Notes: generated from the letters alone by a model not told the origin. Counted from the stretch's first letter, positions 52,332 to 60,582 are shown. The stretch is DNA of 64,000 bases from an uncultured Collinsella sp. (GCA_900549715.1 URPK01000007.1:1-64000), one strand, 5' to 3'. Program-made: numbers and translations.

Positions 52332-52612
52332 GGAAACTGTGACCAGGAATTGCCACTCGGAATGGGACGTGCTTTTCGGATCGCCCTTCAAGCGGAAACT
52401 ACATCCCAGATTTCGGCTCCAAACCGGGATGTGCTTTCCCGGCGGCGTCTCTGGCGGAAATTGCACCCCGGAATGAGCGCTCAGAGTAGAACATGCTTTC
52501 CTAACGAAGCCGCATGCGGAAACTACGTCCCGGATTCGATGCTCAGGACGGGATGCCGTTTCCGATAGAGGCATGGGGTGGAAAGCCTCCCATTTCTAAT
52601 GTTCAAGAAATG
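52331..52612. repeat. Second alternating motif array, 62-bp units (4 to 5 hairpins)
   Basis: The same motif as at 50430. GGAAA starts are at 52332, 52394, 52456, 52518 and 52580, spaced exactly 62 bp. Four units carry the GGGA...TTTCC return arm. The fifth has diverged to a different strong stem (GCCTCCCATTTCT with AGAAATGGGAGGC), which looks like a terminator hairpin. Confidence 0.88.
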
Positions 52613-52735
52613 GGAGGCAGCTCATCGCGAGTCGGGGCCTTTTGTTTGGAGCGGAGGCAGCATCCCGGAATTCGGGCAATCCGGTGGTCAGGGGTTGAGC
52701 GAGCGTCGCGCTAAGGATGCCAAGCATAAAACCTT

Positions 52736-52804
52736 CAATGAGAATGGCGTAAAAACTACATTGAAAGTAGCGTAAAATCCGCATTGAGAATGGCGTAATT
52801 TCGC
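52736..52804 (+). repeat. Three direct repeats at 23-bp pitch before the ATPase relic
   Basis: CAATGAGAATGGCGTAA (52736), CATTGAAAGTAGCGTAA (52759) and CATTGAGAATGGCGTAA (52782) follow one another every 23 bases. Position suggests an operator of the disrupted ATPase gene, or a former control region. Confidence 0.6.
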
Positions 52805-52816
52805 ATATCGCATGAT

Positions 52817-53466
52817 CGCCCGAGCTTGCACACGGCCTTTTGCGAGCTCTTGCCATGAACGAGAGCCAGGCTGTCACGTACAAGACGCTCATGAAGGATG
52901 CCTCGTACGGCGAGGCGGGTCCCGACGAGAGGATCATCGCTGCGTACCTGGACCTCTTCAACAGGCTCAAGCTGACCGAGGACCTGTGCGGATGGGAGCC
53001 GCCCATGCGCTCGAAGGCCCGCGTTCGCGTGCGCCCCAAGCGCTACTTCTGCGACCCGTTACTTGCGGCGACGTTGCTGGGGGCTACCCCTGAGCGGCTG
53101 CTTGGCGATATGCAAACGTTTGGGATGCTCTTTGAGAACCTCGTTCTGCGCGACGTGCGCGTGTTCCTTTCCACCTACGGCGGTGTCGACAACAGTGTCC
53201 ATTATTTCCGAGATGAGAAGGGCCTTGAGGTCGATCTGATCGTTGAGCACGACGGGCGCTGAGGAGCCATCGAGGTCAAGCTGAGCGATGCGAAAGCAGA
53301 CGATGGAGCGAGAAATCTCAAGGCGCTGGAGAGGAAAGTGCTCTCCAATCCTGACGCCCAGAATGCCGCGCCGGCGTTTTTGCCGGTCGTGGTTGGAAAG
53401 GGGAGCATTGCCTACACACGCGACGACGGCGTGGCGGTGATCCCCGTGGCGGCACTTGGGGCGTAG
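52817..53466 (+). pseudogene. AAA ATPase (AAA_14/DUF4143) C-terminal relic with nonsense codon
   Basis: The frame from about 52817 reads LLRALAMNESQAVTYKTLMK, then the DUF4143 core YFCDPLLAATLLG and FGMLFENLVLRDVRV, with a PD-(D/E)XK-like end EVDLIVEHDGR. A TGA at 53260-53262 interrupts it; family members usually have Trp there (DGRW), so TGG to TGA is likely. The frame continues GAIEVKLSDAKADDG to a stop at 53464-53466. The N-terminal ATPase half is absent. Confidence 0.8.
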
Positions 53467-53508
53467 TGTTTTTGCGGGCGTGCCGTGCTTCCTTTACCGA
53501 AAATCCAT

Positions 53509-53537
53509 TTGGTAAACCCGGTGCCCGTGGGTAAAAT
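53509..53537 (+). promoter_or_regulatory. Promoter of putative antisense RNA
   Basis: TTGGTA (53509-53514), 17 bases, TAAAAT (53532-53537), placed exactly before the hairpin-rich stretch ending in a terminator at 53629. Confidence 0.5.
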
Positions 53538-53543
53538 AAGGTC

Positions 53544-53629
53544 GACGGCAGCCCAAGTAGTGAAGAGCTGGGCAGCGCCGTTGCTTGGATTAAGGGGTCA
53601 TCGCCTTAGCGGCGTCGACCCCTCTTTTT
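53544..53629 (+). ncRNA. Putative small antisense RNA
   Basis: A stretch of about 86 bases with a promoter, a first hairpin (CGGC-A-GCCCA with TGGGC-AGC-GCCG, about 53545-53584) and an intrinsic terminator (AGGGGTC 53593-53599 with GACCCCT 53617-53623, then CTTTTT). It has no reading frame. Its 3' part is complementary to the end of the small minus-strand ORF at 53606-53731 and the rest to that gene's 3' untranslated region, as in convergent type I toxin-antitoxin pairs such as txpA/ratA. Confidence 0.5.
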
Positions 53630-53731
53630 ATGCTTCGTATGCTGCTTGAGTGCCTCGGTAAGTCCGATAAGCGCCGTGAGGAGCGAGACCAAAGCGGTCA
53701 GGAGCTTCACAAAATCAGTCAGATCGGTCAT
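53606..53731 (-). CDS. Small hydrophobic basic-tailed peptide (type I toxin-like)
   Basis: The 41-residue peptide starts MTDLTDFVKLLTALVSLL. A single amphipathic/hydrophobic helix covers about residues 7-28; the tail is strongly basic (KHKKRGRRR). GGGAGGTGA lies 8 bases before the ATG at 53731, which supports translation. Size and layout resemble membrane toxins such as TisB. A near-consensus LexA box lies 91 bases upstream, and a putative antisense RNA overlaps its 3' end. No homologue was recognised; function is inferred. Confidence 0.55.
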   Translation of the reverse strand: MTDLTDFVKLLTALVSLLTALIGLTEALKQHTKHKKRGRRR

Positions 53732-53821
53732 GGGCATCACCTCCCGTCGCATGGAGGGCGCTGCCCGGCACATGGAACTGCCGTCAACAATAACCAGTCT
53801 ATCAAACTGCAGCCATAAATA

Positions 53822-53835
53822 CGAATATATGTTCG
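53822..53835. promoter_or_regulatory. LexA (SOS) box-like palindrome
   Basis: CGAATATATGTTCG differs at one base from the Bacillus/actinobacterial LexA consensus CGAAC-N4-GTTCG. It lies between the divergent small peptide gene (53731) and the DnaQ-like exonuclease (53990), in an AT-rich promoter-like region with GATAAT at 53835-53840. Confidence 0.5.
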
Positions 53836-53989
53836 ATAATAACAGCGACGTGACCATCTCAAAGCGCAGCTTTACGCAAGGATGCCGGAAAGCTGCACTG
53901 TGCGATTTCATGTCCGCACGGGCGCCTATCTTTACGGCAATGTAGCCGCCTATGTAGCAAGCGGCAGGCAACGGAGAAAGGCCCTAACC

Positions 53990-54811
53990 GTGCCAGCTAA
54001 AAAGACGCCGTGCATCTCGGCTATCGATACGACGAACTTTGCGCGCCAGATCGTGCTGGACTTTGAGTTTGCGCCGGTGCCAAAGCAGCGCCAGCGCCGT
54101 GGACTGCACAATGAGATTATCGAGGTCGGCGCCGTCGAGCTCGATTACCACGGCAACGTGATGGGCGAGTTCTCGCAGTTTGTGCAGACGGAATTTACCG
54201 AAGGCGTTGCGTTTCCCGTCCGCGAGCTCACAGGGATATCGGCCGTGGGCACCGCGATGGCCGATCCGCTCTACATGGTGATCAAAAGGCTCAGCGATTG
54301 GATCGGGCGCTACTCCGCCCAGGTGGTCTGTTGGAGCGGGGCGGATCGTCGACAGCTTTTGACCGAGTGCCAGGCAAAGCACATCGATCTTTCCGCATTT
54401 CCTACGGACTGGGCCGACCTGCAGGCGTTTTACACCTCGATCATGGACATGAGCAGCCACGGGTGCGTCTCTTTGAGTGACGCAGCGACGTGGTTTGGCA
54501 TCGAGTTCGACGAGTCGACGGGTCACGCCCACAGCGCCCTAGCCGATGCGCGCGTGACCGCCAAGCTGCTCAAGCAGATGATGGACGGGGACTACCGCGT
54601 GAGCCCGCGCGCCCAGGAAGTCCGCCAGCGGTGGGGGATGGGCGAGCGAGCCCGGATGCGCCTTTCCGACAAGTGCCCCGGGTCGAGCGACCTGCTGCTA
54701 AAGCTGAAGGCGGAGGGGGTAGGCCTTTTGAGAACGCCATTCGGTTTGGCATGGCGGGGCTGTACGCTCGAGCCCGCCCTGCTGTTTGAATCGAAGCGTC
54801 AATCAGTATGA
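53990..54811 (+). CDS. DnaQ-like 3'-5' exonuclease domain protein
   Basis: The 273-residue protein has exonuclease motif I DFEFAP followed by NEIIEVGAVEL, and motif III HSALADARVTAKLL (HxAxxDA), so it is a DEDDh-type exonuclease. Close relatives process RNA or DNA; the substrate is unknown. The start is GTG 53990 with GGAGAAAGG upstream. The last 80 residues are outside the core and unassigned. It ends tail to tail (9-base overlap) with the next gene. A LexA-like box lies 155 bases upstream. Confidence 0.85.
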   Translation: MPAKKTPCISAIDTTNFARQIVLDFEFAPVPKQRQRRGLHNEIIEVGAVELDYHGNVMGEFSQFVQTEFTEGVAFPVRELTGISAVGTAMADPLYMVIKRLSDWIGRYSAQVVCWSGADRRQLLTECQAKHIDLSAFPTDWADLQAFYTSIMDMSSHGCVSLSDAATWFGIEFDESTGHAHSALADARVTAKLLKQMMDGDYRVSPRAQEVRQRWGMGERARMRLSDKCPGSSDLLLKLKAEGVGLLRTPFGLAWRGCTLEPALLFESKRQSV

Positions 54812-55255
54812 CGAGTGGCTCGGTCCGCCTACCTGCACTTCCGCAATCCCGCCCGCTGCACTCAGCAGCTCGTACTCCCTTTGGCTCCATTGACGCAGCT
54901 CGGCTGTGCGTACGGCGTCGCGACACAGGTCCAGAAACACCTCAGCGCCCTCGCAGAAGCGCTCGCGGGCAAAGGCTCCGGACCCGCTTGCGACACACGC
55001 GCCGTCGGCAAAGAGCTTCCAGCTAGACGGCTCGCGCGAGTCGTCTCCGAGCAGCTGAATCTGCAGTACGTGCGGATTGCCAGCAGCACAGAGTTCCTCC
55101 TCGAGCTTCTGTATGGTAAAGCGCATCTGGTGGGAGAGGCCGCTCTTCACCAAAGCCGAGGTGTAGCCGCTCGGCTCGTCTAGAAGATGCATTCGTTTTG
55201 GCTTGACGATCAGGTTGTGGAAATTGCGCTCGCTGCGCACGGAGAAATTGTCCAT
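54803..55255 (-). CDS. Hypothetical protein, 150 residues
   Basis: No family was recognised. The frame has a good start: ATG 55255 preceded by AAAGGAGTCC. It begins MDNFSVRSERNFHNLIVKPK and is rich in charged and aromatic residues, with no membrane segment. It overlaps the convergent exonuclease gene by 9 bases. Codon use fits the genome, so it is probably real. Confidence 0.6.
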   Translation of the reverse strand: MDNFSVRSERNFHNLIVKPKRMHLLDEPSGYTSALVKSGLSHQMRFTIQKLEEELCAAGNPHVLQIQLLGDDSREPSSWKLFADGACVASGSGAFARERFCEGAEVFLDLCRDAVRTAELRQWSQREYELLSAAGGIAEVQVGGPSHSSY

Positions 55256-55620
55256 ACGGACTCCTTTCATCGATGTTGGCAGGGCCACCGTGCCTCTTGG
55301 CCGGTTGGCGTCGGGATCGTGGAGCCAACTCTCTACCCCGACTCTGGATAAAACGCGCCCGCTCCTTGCGGGCAAGAGGAAGTCTATCAACGTGTACGGA
55401 CAGAAATCAAGCGCCATCCGCGAAATGACGAGCGGACTGCGTTGGTTTCCCAAGTGATTATTCGGCTTTCATCCGGAAAAGTGTCGAAATAGGCACCTTA
55501 AAACTTCGGAAAAGTGTCAAATTCGATAGGCAAATTATCCGGAAAAGTGTAGCTGGATGACAAAACAGCACTTAGAAGCCGGTGCTGGATGCGGGATCCT
55601 GCGGCCGCCTTCAGCTCTCG
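55256..55620. repeat. Three direct repeats at exactly 33-bp pitch
   Basis: TCCGGAAAAGTGTC (55472), TTCGGAAAAGTGTC (55505) and TCCGGAAAAGTGTA (55538) lie 33 bases apart, all in one orientation. The block resembles half of the CCGGAAA motif of the arrays at 50.4 and 52.3 kb. The rest of this gap shows no gene; the upstream part should hold the promoter of the 150-residue protein. Confidence 0.7.
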
Positions 55621-56607
55621 CTACTCATCGTCCCCGTCGTTGGGGTCGCCCTTGAGGGTGTTGATGTCCAGATACTCGTTATCGTCCTCTTTTTGCTGGG
55701 TCTCCGACTCCGCTTGGGTGGGGCCGGAGAACAGCCGGAATCCCTCAAACGCAATGACACCGAGCAGGGCAATGACAATGGCGATAAAGGCAACCTTGAC
55801 TGCCTGCGGAAATTCCGAAAAACGCAGCGACTTTTCCTCGGCGTAATAATCGGCGAAGCGCTCTTCGCCCGTGCTTTTGGTATACGCCGGCGCGGACGCG
55901 GCCTCCGGGTCATATTCCGGTGCAGGCGTGGCAGCGTACGGATCGTTGAGATAATCGCTCGATGCGGTGCCATAATCCTCGGTCTCGATGCGACCGGTGC
56001 CAGCGTAACCATCGGAATAATCGGAATATGCCGCACCGCCCTCAGAGTCCGCGGCGCTCGTGTTGGCGGCAAAAAGCGGGTTAACCGGAACGTCGAGCGC
56101 CGGCATGCCGGTAGAGGTCTCATCCAGATCGGCTGCAGCCCAGGAATCGTAGGCAACCTGATGGGCAGCGGGCTCATCGAGCCTTGTGACCGGAGGCTTG
56201 CGTGCCGCAGGAACAGGCAACTGCTGGGCGCTGTACATAACGGTGCTGTCGGCCGATTTGCTCCGCGTCGCTGCGGCGAGAAATGCCGCCGTCTCGGACG
56301 GGTCGCTTGCGGGGCGGGGAGCGGGCGTGGGCGCCGAAGTGGGTGCGGCCTTAACCTCGGGCGTCGAAACAAGCGACTGCGCAGGAGTCGGCACAGATGC
56401 GGGCTTAGGCGCAAGTGCGGGATTGGGGCTTGACGGGCGAGCCCCGCCGCCCATGAGTTCGTCGGCGGTCCACGGGCGATCATCCATCACGTCGTCAAGG
56501 CTCAGCGAAAACAGGTCGTCTTCCCCCTCATCGAACATGCGGTGCACATGTCCACCAATTGCCGGAATCAATCCGCGACCGGTGCATGATGCCTTGCTCA
56601 ACGCCAT
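55621..56607 (-). CDS. Hypothetical Pro/Ala-rich single-span membrane protein
   Basis: The 328-residue protein has a short N-terminal part (FDEGEDDLFSLSLDDVMDD), a long disordered Ala/Pro/Ser-rich middle (about 60-250) and one membrane helix near the C-terminus (VAFIAIVIALLGVIAFEGF). A short acidic tail ends in DPNDGDDE. ATG 56607 has AAAGGG upstream. The shape suggests an envelope protein anchored by its C-terminal helix. No domain was recognised. Confidence 0.65.
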   Translation of the reverse strand: MALSKASCTGRGLIPAIGGHVHRMFDEGEDDLFSLSLDDVMDDRPWTADELMGGGARPSSPNPALAPKPASVPTPAQSLVSTPEVKAAPTSAPTPAPRPASDPSETAAFLAAATRSKSADSTVMYSAQQLPVPAARKPPVTRLDEPAAHQVAYDSWAAADLDETSTGMPALDVPVNPLFAANTSAADSEGGAAYSDYSDGYAGTGRIETEDYGTASSDYLNDPYAATPAPEYDPEAASAPAYTKSTGEERFADYYAEEKSLRFSEFPQAVKVAFIAIVIALLGVIAFEGFRLFSGPTQAESETQQKEDDNEYLDINTLKGDPNDGDDE

Positions 56608-56730
56608 TCTGTTCCACCCTTTCGAAATACTAATGACATCGATTATATGGAACTTTCCAAGCGGCTCGGTCTTGGATTCATGCTTTCCAGAACTCGCGCC
56701 CAAAAGGGGAGGGGCAATCCAGGTGAGTGC

Positions 56731-57384
56731 CTACTTGTCGCCTGCTGCCGCCTTGGCCTCATTGAGGTAGCTATAGAAGCTGTATTTGGAGATGCCAAAG
56801 AACTCGCAGGCGCGCTCGCTCGACTTGGAAATGAGGAAGGCGCCGCGACGGTCGAGGTAGCCGATGGCACGAATGCGCTCGTCTTTGGTCATGAGCGCCG
56901 CGGGCTTGCCCACAAACTGCTCGCACTCGTGCAGCAGGTCCTCGAGCAGGTCGCCGATGTTCTTGGTAATGGGCTCGGGCTCGGTGTAGCCCGTGCCGCC
57001 GGTGCCGGTAAAGGCATCGAGCGAGCGCTCAAAAGCCTTCATGAGCGTAATGTCAAAGTTGATGCCCAAAATGCCGACGGGCTTGCCCTCGTCGTTGCGG
57101 ATAAAGATGGTCGAGGACTTGAGCAGCTTGCCATCGGCGGTTTTGGTGAGGTACGGCTCGCGGTCGTGCACGTCGGCGGTGCCCTCGTGCATGGATTCAA
57201 GCACAATATGGCTGGGGCCGTCACCCAGTTTGCGCCCGCTGACGTGGCCGTTTTCGATCACTACGATGGAGCGGTCCACGTCCTCGGTCTCCAGGTCGTG
57301 GACGACGACTTCGCAGTTGGGGCCAAATTGGAGCGCCAGGCCGTGTGCAAGGCGCTTGTAGAACTCAATCTGTGCGGGGGTCAT
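56731..57384 (-). CDS. YheO/DauR-like regulator, purine half 2
   Basis: The 217-residue protein has a PAS-like sensor (EVVVHDLETEDVDRSIVVIE, SGRKLGDGPSH, NDEGKPVGILGINFD) and a C-terminal HTH (RRGAFLISKSSERACEFFGI). It is a paralogue of the regulator at 39937, which is likewise divergent from the other purine half. It probably controls ygeX-ygeY-ygeW through the AACAAA palindromes in the intergenic region. Confidence 0.82.
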   Translation of the reverse strand: MTPAQIEFYKRLAHGLALQFGPNCEVVVHDLETEDVDRSIVVIENGHVSGRKLGDGPSHIVLESMHEGTADVHDREPYLTKTADGKLLKSSTIFIRNDEGKPVGILGINFDITLMKAFERSLDAFTGTGGTGYTEPEPITKNIGDLLEDLLHECEQFVGKPAALMTKDERIRAIGYLDRRGAFLISKSSERACEFFGISKYSFYSYLNEAKAAAGDK

Positions 57385-57503
57385 GGGTGCCTTCCTAAAA
57401 ATTAGTTTGGGCTCACTGTGCCATAAACCCCACTTGTTCGCAAATAACGAAAGCGTCGCTGTGTTATGTGACCGTTCGGCGGCGAAAAGGTACCGATTAC
57501 GGC

Positions 57504-57570
57504 AACAAACAATTTGTTAGGTTTTCCAATCAAAAAGTGTGATAGAACAGTGCTAACAAACTTTTTGTTT
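57504..57570 (+). promoter_or_regulatory. Paired AACAAA/TTTGTT operators before ygeX
   Basis: AACAAACAATTTGTT (57504-57518) and AACAAACTTTTTGTTT (57555-57570) are both AACAAA-N3/4-TTTGTT palindromes, with centres about 51 bases apart. TTGTTA (57514) with TGTGAT 18 bases on may be the ygeX promoter between them. They are candidate sites of the divergent regulator. Confidence 0.55.
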
Positions 57571-57661
57571 GGCATCCACATAAAAGTTCAGCCGTGTGAA
57601 TGGGATCGGGCTGAAACGCGTATGCGGGGGCCGGCAAGAGAGAACTTAAGGAGTTCACCGT

Positions 57662-58876
57662 ATGGCCGATAAGATCCAGTGGGCGGGCAACACGATGCCC
57701 AAGAGCGATGACAAGCACTTGGGAATCATGAGCCTCGACCACGTGAAGAAGGCCCGCGCCTTCCACCAGTCGTTCCCCCAGTACACCGTCACTCCGCTTG
57801 CCCGCCTGGATGGCCAGGCCGCGCGCCTGGGCCTGTCCAACCTGTGCGTTAAGGACGAGAGCTATCGCTTTGGCCTCAACGCCTTTAAGGTCCTGGGCGG
57901 TTCGTTTGCCATGGCCAACTACATTGCCGACGAGACCGGCAAGGACGTTGCCGAGTGCACCTTCGATTACCTGACCTCCGATCAGCTTGCCAAGGACTTT
58001 GGCCAGGCTACCTTCTTTACCGCCACCGACGGCAACCATGGCCGCGGCGTGGCATGGGCTGCCAACAAGCTGGGCCAGAAGGCCGTCGTGCACATGCCCA
58101 AGGGTTCCACCAAGCCACGCTTCGATAACATCGCCGCCGAGGGCGCCACGGTGACCATCGAAGAGGTCAACTACGACGAGTGCGTGCGCATGGCCGCCGC
58201 CGAGGCCGATGCCTGCGAGCGCGGCGTCATCGTTCAGGACACCGCCTGGGAGGGCTACGAGAAGATCCCGTCCTGGATCATGGAGGGCTACGGCACCATG
58301 GCTTCCGAGGCTGCCGAGCAGCTGCGCGAGATGGCCATCAACCGCCCGACGCACGTGTTTGTCCAGGCTGGCGTGGGTTCGCTCGCCGGCGCCGTGGTGG
58401 GCTACTTCACCAACCTGTATCCCGATAACCCGCCCACCTTCGTCGTGGTCGAGTGCGCGCCTGCCGCCTGCCTGTACAAGGGCGCTGCCGCCGGCGACGG
58501 CGACCCGCGCATCGTGGACGGCGACATGCCCTCCATCATGGCCGGCCTGTGCTGCGGCGAGCCCAACATCTTGGGCTGGGATATCCTGCGCAACCACACC
58601 ACCGCCTTCGTGTCCTGCCCCGACTGGGTCACCGCTCGCGGCATGCGCACTCTGGGCGCTCCCGAGAAGGGCGACCCGCGCGTCATCTCTGGCGAGTCCG
58701 GCGCTGTGACCACCGGTCTGGTCGAGACTCTCATGCTCGATCCCGAGTACGCCGAGCTCAAGGAACTCATCGGCCTGGACAAGACGAGCTCCGTGCTCTG
58801 CTTCTCCACCGAGGGCGACACCGATCCGGATCAGTACCGTCGCATCGTCTGGGAGGGCGAGTATCCGACCTGCTAG
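57662..58876 (+). CDS. ygeX: 2,3-diaminopropionate ammonia-lyase
   Basis: This PLP enzyme converts 2,3-diaminopropionate to pyruvate and two ammonia through 2-aminoacrylate. The 404-residue fold-type II protein has the PLP lysine in YRFGLNAFKVLGGSFA (near 79), TDGNHGRGVAW and the glycine-rich AGVGSLAGAVVG. AAGGAG is 7 bases before the ATG. It opens purine half 2. Homologues are essential markers of the anaerobic uric-acid cluster reported from gut bacteria in 2023. Confidence 0.94.
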   Translation: MADKIQWAGNTMPKSDDKHLGIMSLDHVKKARAFHQSFPQYTVTPLARLDGQAARLGLSNLCVKDESYRFGLNAFKVLGGSFAMANYIADETGKDVAECTFDYLTSDQLAKDFGQATFFTATDGNHGRGVAWAANKLGQKAVVHMPKGSTKPRFDNIAAEGATVTIEEVNYDECVRMAAAEADACERGVIVQDTAWEGYEKIPSWIMEGYGTMASEAAEQLREMAINRPTHVFVQAGVGSLAGAVVGYFTNLYPDNPPTFVVVECAPAACLYKGAAAGDGDPRIVDGDMPSIMAGLCCGEPNILGWDILRNHTTAFVSCPDWVTARGMRTLGAPEKGDPRVISGESGAVTTGLVETLMLDPEYAELKELIGLDKTSSVLCFSTEGDTDPDQYRRIVWEGEYPTC

Positions 58877-58891
58877 CAGGCTGACCTGTCC

Positions 58892-59009
58892 GGAGGCAGC
58901 CGGAGGACTTTACTCCCTGCTCGGACAGTCCTGCTCGCACGGAGAGCACATTAAGTGCTCTCCGGCTCGTGCGGAACTCGCGACGGAGCAAAGTCCTCCG
59001 TCCGCCTCC
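58892..59009. repeat. Dispersed structured repeat element, copy 3 (inverted)
   Basis: Outer arms 58892-58916 and 58985-59009 pair at 22 of 25 positions. The core matches copies 1 and 2 in reverse: CCCTGCTC, CAGTCCTGC, the hairpin GGAGAGCAC-ATTAA-GTGCTCTCC, and GTGCGGAACTCGCGA. The arm sequence is unrelated to copy 2. Here it sits inside an apparent operon, between ygeX and ygeY, in the sense strand of the mRNA. Confidence 0.85.
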
Positions 59010-59113
59010 TATGGTTACTTGCTTGTGGGGTGCTCGACCTCACGCTGCTTGGCACAAGTGATCTATCTGAAATATCTACCTGTAGGTAAACCCTTGTAGA
59101 AAGGTTGACTGTT

Positions 59114-60499
59114 ATGACTAAAGAACTCGATTTTGATGCCATTAAGGCTGCTGCGGAGTCTCATCGTGCTGATATGACTCGCTTCCTGCGCGCCATGATC
59201 TCTCACCCCTCTGAGTCCTGCGAGGAGGGTGAGGTTGTCGCCTGCATCAAGGCCGAGATGGAGAGCCTCGGCTATGACGAGGTCAAGGTCGATGGCTTGG
59301 GTAACGTCATGGGCTTTATGGGCGAGGGCGACAAGATCATCGCCATCGACTCTCACATCGACACCGTCGGCATCGGCAACATCGAGAACTGGGATGCCGA
59401 TCCCTATGAGGGCTACGAGACCGACGAGATCATCTACGGCCGCGGCGGCTCCGACCAGGAGGGTGGCATGGCTTCTGCTACCTATGCTGCCAAGATGATG
59501 AAGGACATGGGCCTCATCCCCGAGGGCTACAAGATCATGGTCGTCGGCACCGTCCAGGAAGAGGACTGCGACGGCATGTGCTGGCAGTACATCTACAACA
59601 AGGACGGCATTAAGCCCGAGTTTGTCATTTCCACCGAGCCCACCGACGGCGGCATCTATCGCGGTCACCGCGGCCGCATGGAGATCCGCGTCGACGTTCA
59701 CGGCACCTCCTGCCACGGTTCCGCTCCCGACCGCGGCGACAACGCCATCTACAAGATGGCCGACATCATCGCCGACGTCCGCGCCCTCAACAACAACGGC
59801 TGCGACGAGTCGACCGACATCAAGGGCCTCGTCAAGATGCTCGACCCTAAGTACAACCCCGAGCACTTCGAGGACGCCCGCTTCCTGGGCCGCGGCACCT
59901 GCACCGTCAGCCAGATCTTCTACACCAGCCCCAGCCGCTGCGCTGTCGCTGACTCCTGCGCCATCTCCATCGACCGTCGTATGACCGCCGGTGAGACCTG
60001 GGAGTCTTGCCTGGACGAGATCCGCAACCTGCCGGCCGCCAAGAAGTACGGCGACGACGTGAAGGTCTCCATGTACATGTACGACCGTCCGTCCTGGACC
60101 GGCGAGGTTTACGAGACCGAGGCTTACTTCCCCACGTGGATCAACAAGGAGACCGCTCCGCACGTCAAGGCCCTCGTCGACGCCCACAAGGCCATGTTCG
60201 GTGACGAGCGCATCGGCTGCGAGCCCAGCATGGACAAGCGCACCGGTCGTCCGCTGTGCGACAAGTGGACCTTCTCCACGAACTGCGTTTCCATCCAGGG
60301 CCGCTATGGCATCCCCTGCGTCGGCTTTGGCCCGGGTGCCGAGTCTCAGGCTCACGCTCCCAACGAGGTCACCTACAAGGACGACCTGGTCACCGCTGCC
60401 GCCATGTATGTGGCTGCCCTGAACCTCTACGATCCGAGCCAGGCCGATGGCGACGCCACCGTGTTCCGCGCCGGTCTGACCAACAACAAGATCGATTAG
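59114..60499 (+). CDS. ygeY: YgeY-type M20 metallohydrolase
   Basis: The 461-residue protein of the M20 peptidase/deacetylase family is a fixed partner of YgeX in purine clusters. It has the metal motifs [19 protein letters not shown] and VQEEDCDG, plus [10 protein letters not shown] of the dimerisation/catalytic region. ATG 59114 follows AGAAAGG; TTG 59105 is less likely. Substrate assignment in the pathway is still debated. Confidence 0.92.
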   Translation: MTKELDFDAIKAAAESHRADMTRFLRAMISHPSESCEEGEVVACIKAEMESLGYDEVKVDGLGNVMGFMGEGDKIIAIDSHIDTVGIGNIENWDADPYEGYETDEIIYGRGGSDQEGGMASATYAAKMMKDMGLIPEGYKIMVVGTVQEEDCDGMCWQYIYNKDGIKPEFVISTEPTDGGIYRGHRGRMEIRVDVHGTSCHGSAPDRGDNAIYKMADIIADVRALNNNGCDESTDIKGLVKMLDPKYNPEHFEDARFLGRGTCTVSQIFYTSPSRCAVADSCAISIDRRMTAGETWESCLDEIRNLPAAKKYGDDVKVSMYMYDRPSWTGEVYETEAYFPTWINKETAPHVKALVDAHKAMFGDERIGCEPSMDKRTGRPLCDKWTFSTNCVSIQGRYGIPCVGFGPGAESQAHAPNEVTYKDDLVTAAAMYVAALNLYDPSQADGDATVFRAGLTNNKID

Positions 60500-60546
60500 T
60501 CCCATTCCTCGATCTTGTTGAGCCGGGGACAGCTCGTGTCCCCGGC
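60484..60546 (+). terminator. Two tandem hairpins at the end of ygeY
   Basis: CAACAAGATCGA pairs perfectly with TCGATCTTGTTG (60484-60520) and contains the ygeY stop codon. It is followed by GCCGGGGACA pairing with TGTCCCCGGC (60522-60546). Neither has a T-run, so they may protect the upstream mRNA from exonucleases more than terminate. Confidence 0.65.
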
Positions 60547-60554
60547 ACCCCCTG

Positions 60555-60582
60555 TTGACTTGGGGCCCGCGGTCGTTATCTC
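60555..60582 (+). promoter_or_regulatory. Possible internal promoter for ygeW
   Basis: TTGACT (60555-60560), 16 bases, TATCTC (60577-60582), in the 201-base gap before ygeW. Confidence 0.4.

Larger units (their letters stand above)
50401..52655 (+). repeat. 33-bp direct repeats bounding a 2.2-kb segment
   Basis: Bases 50401-50433 and 52623-52655 differ at one base (starting CATCGCGAG, ending TTTGGAGCGGA). The sequence after them is also related (the GGAAA-type motif). Both motif arrays and the gene at 51036-52034 lie between the two copies. Confidence 0.7.

Noticed and set aside
50430..52612. CRISPR array
   Set aside because: Units are palindromic and only motif-conserved, there are no identical repeats with unique spacers, and no cas gene is in the window.
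53260..53262. TGA as selenocysteine in the ATPase relic
   Set aside because: Homologues carry Trp here, no SECIS-like hairpin follows, and the gene already lacks its N-terminal half.
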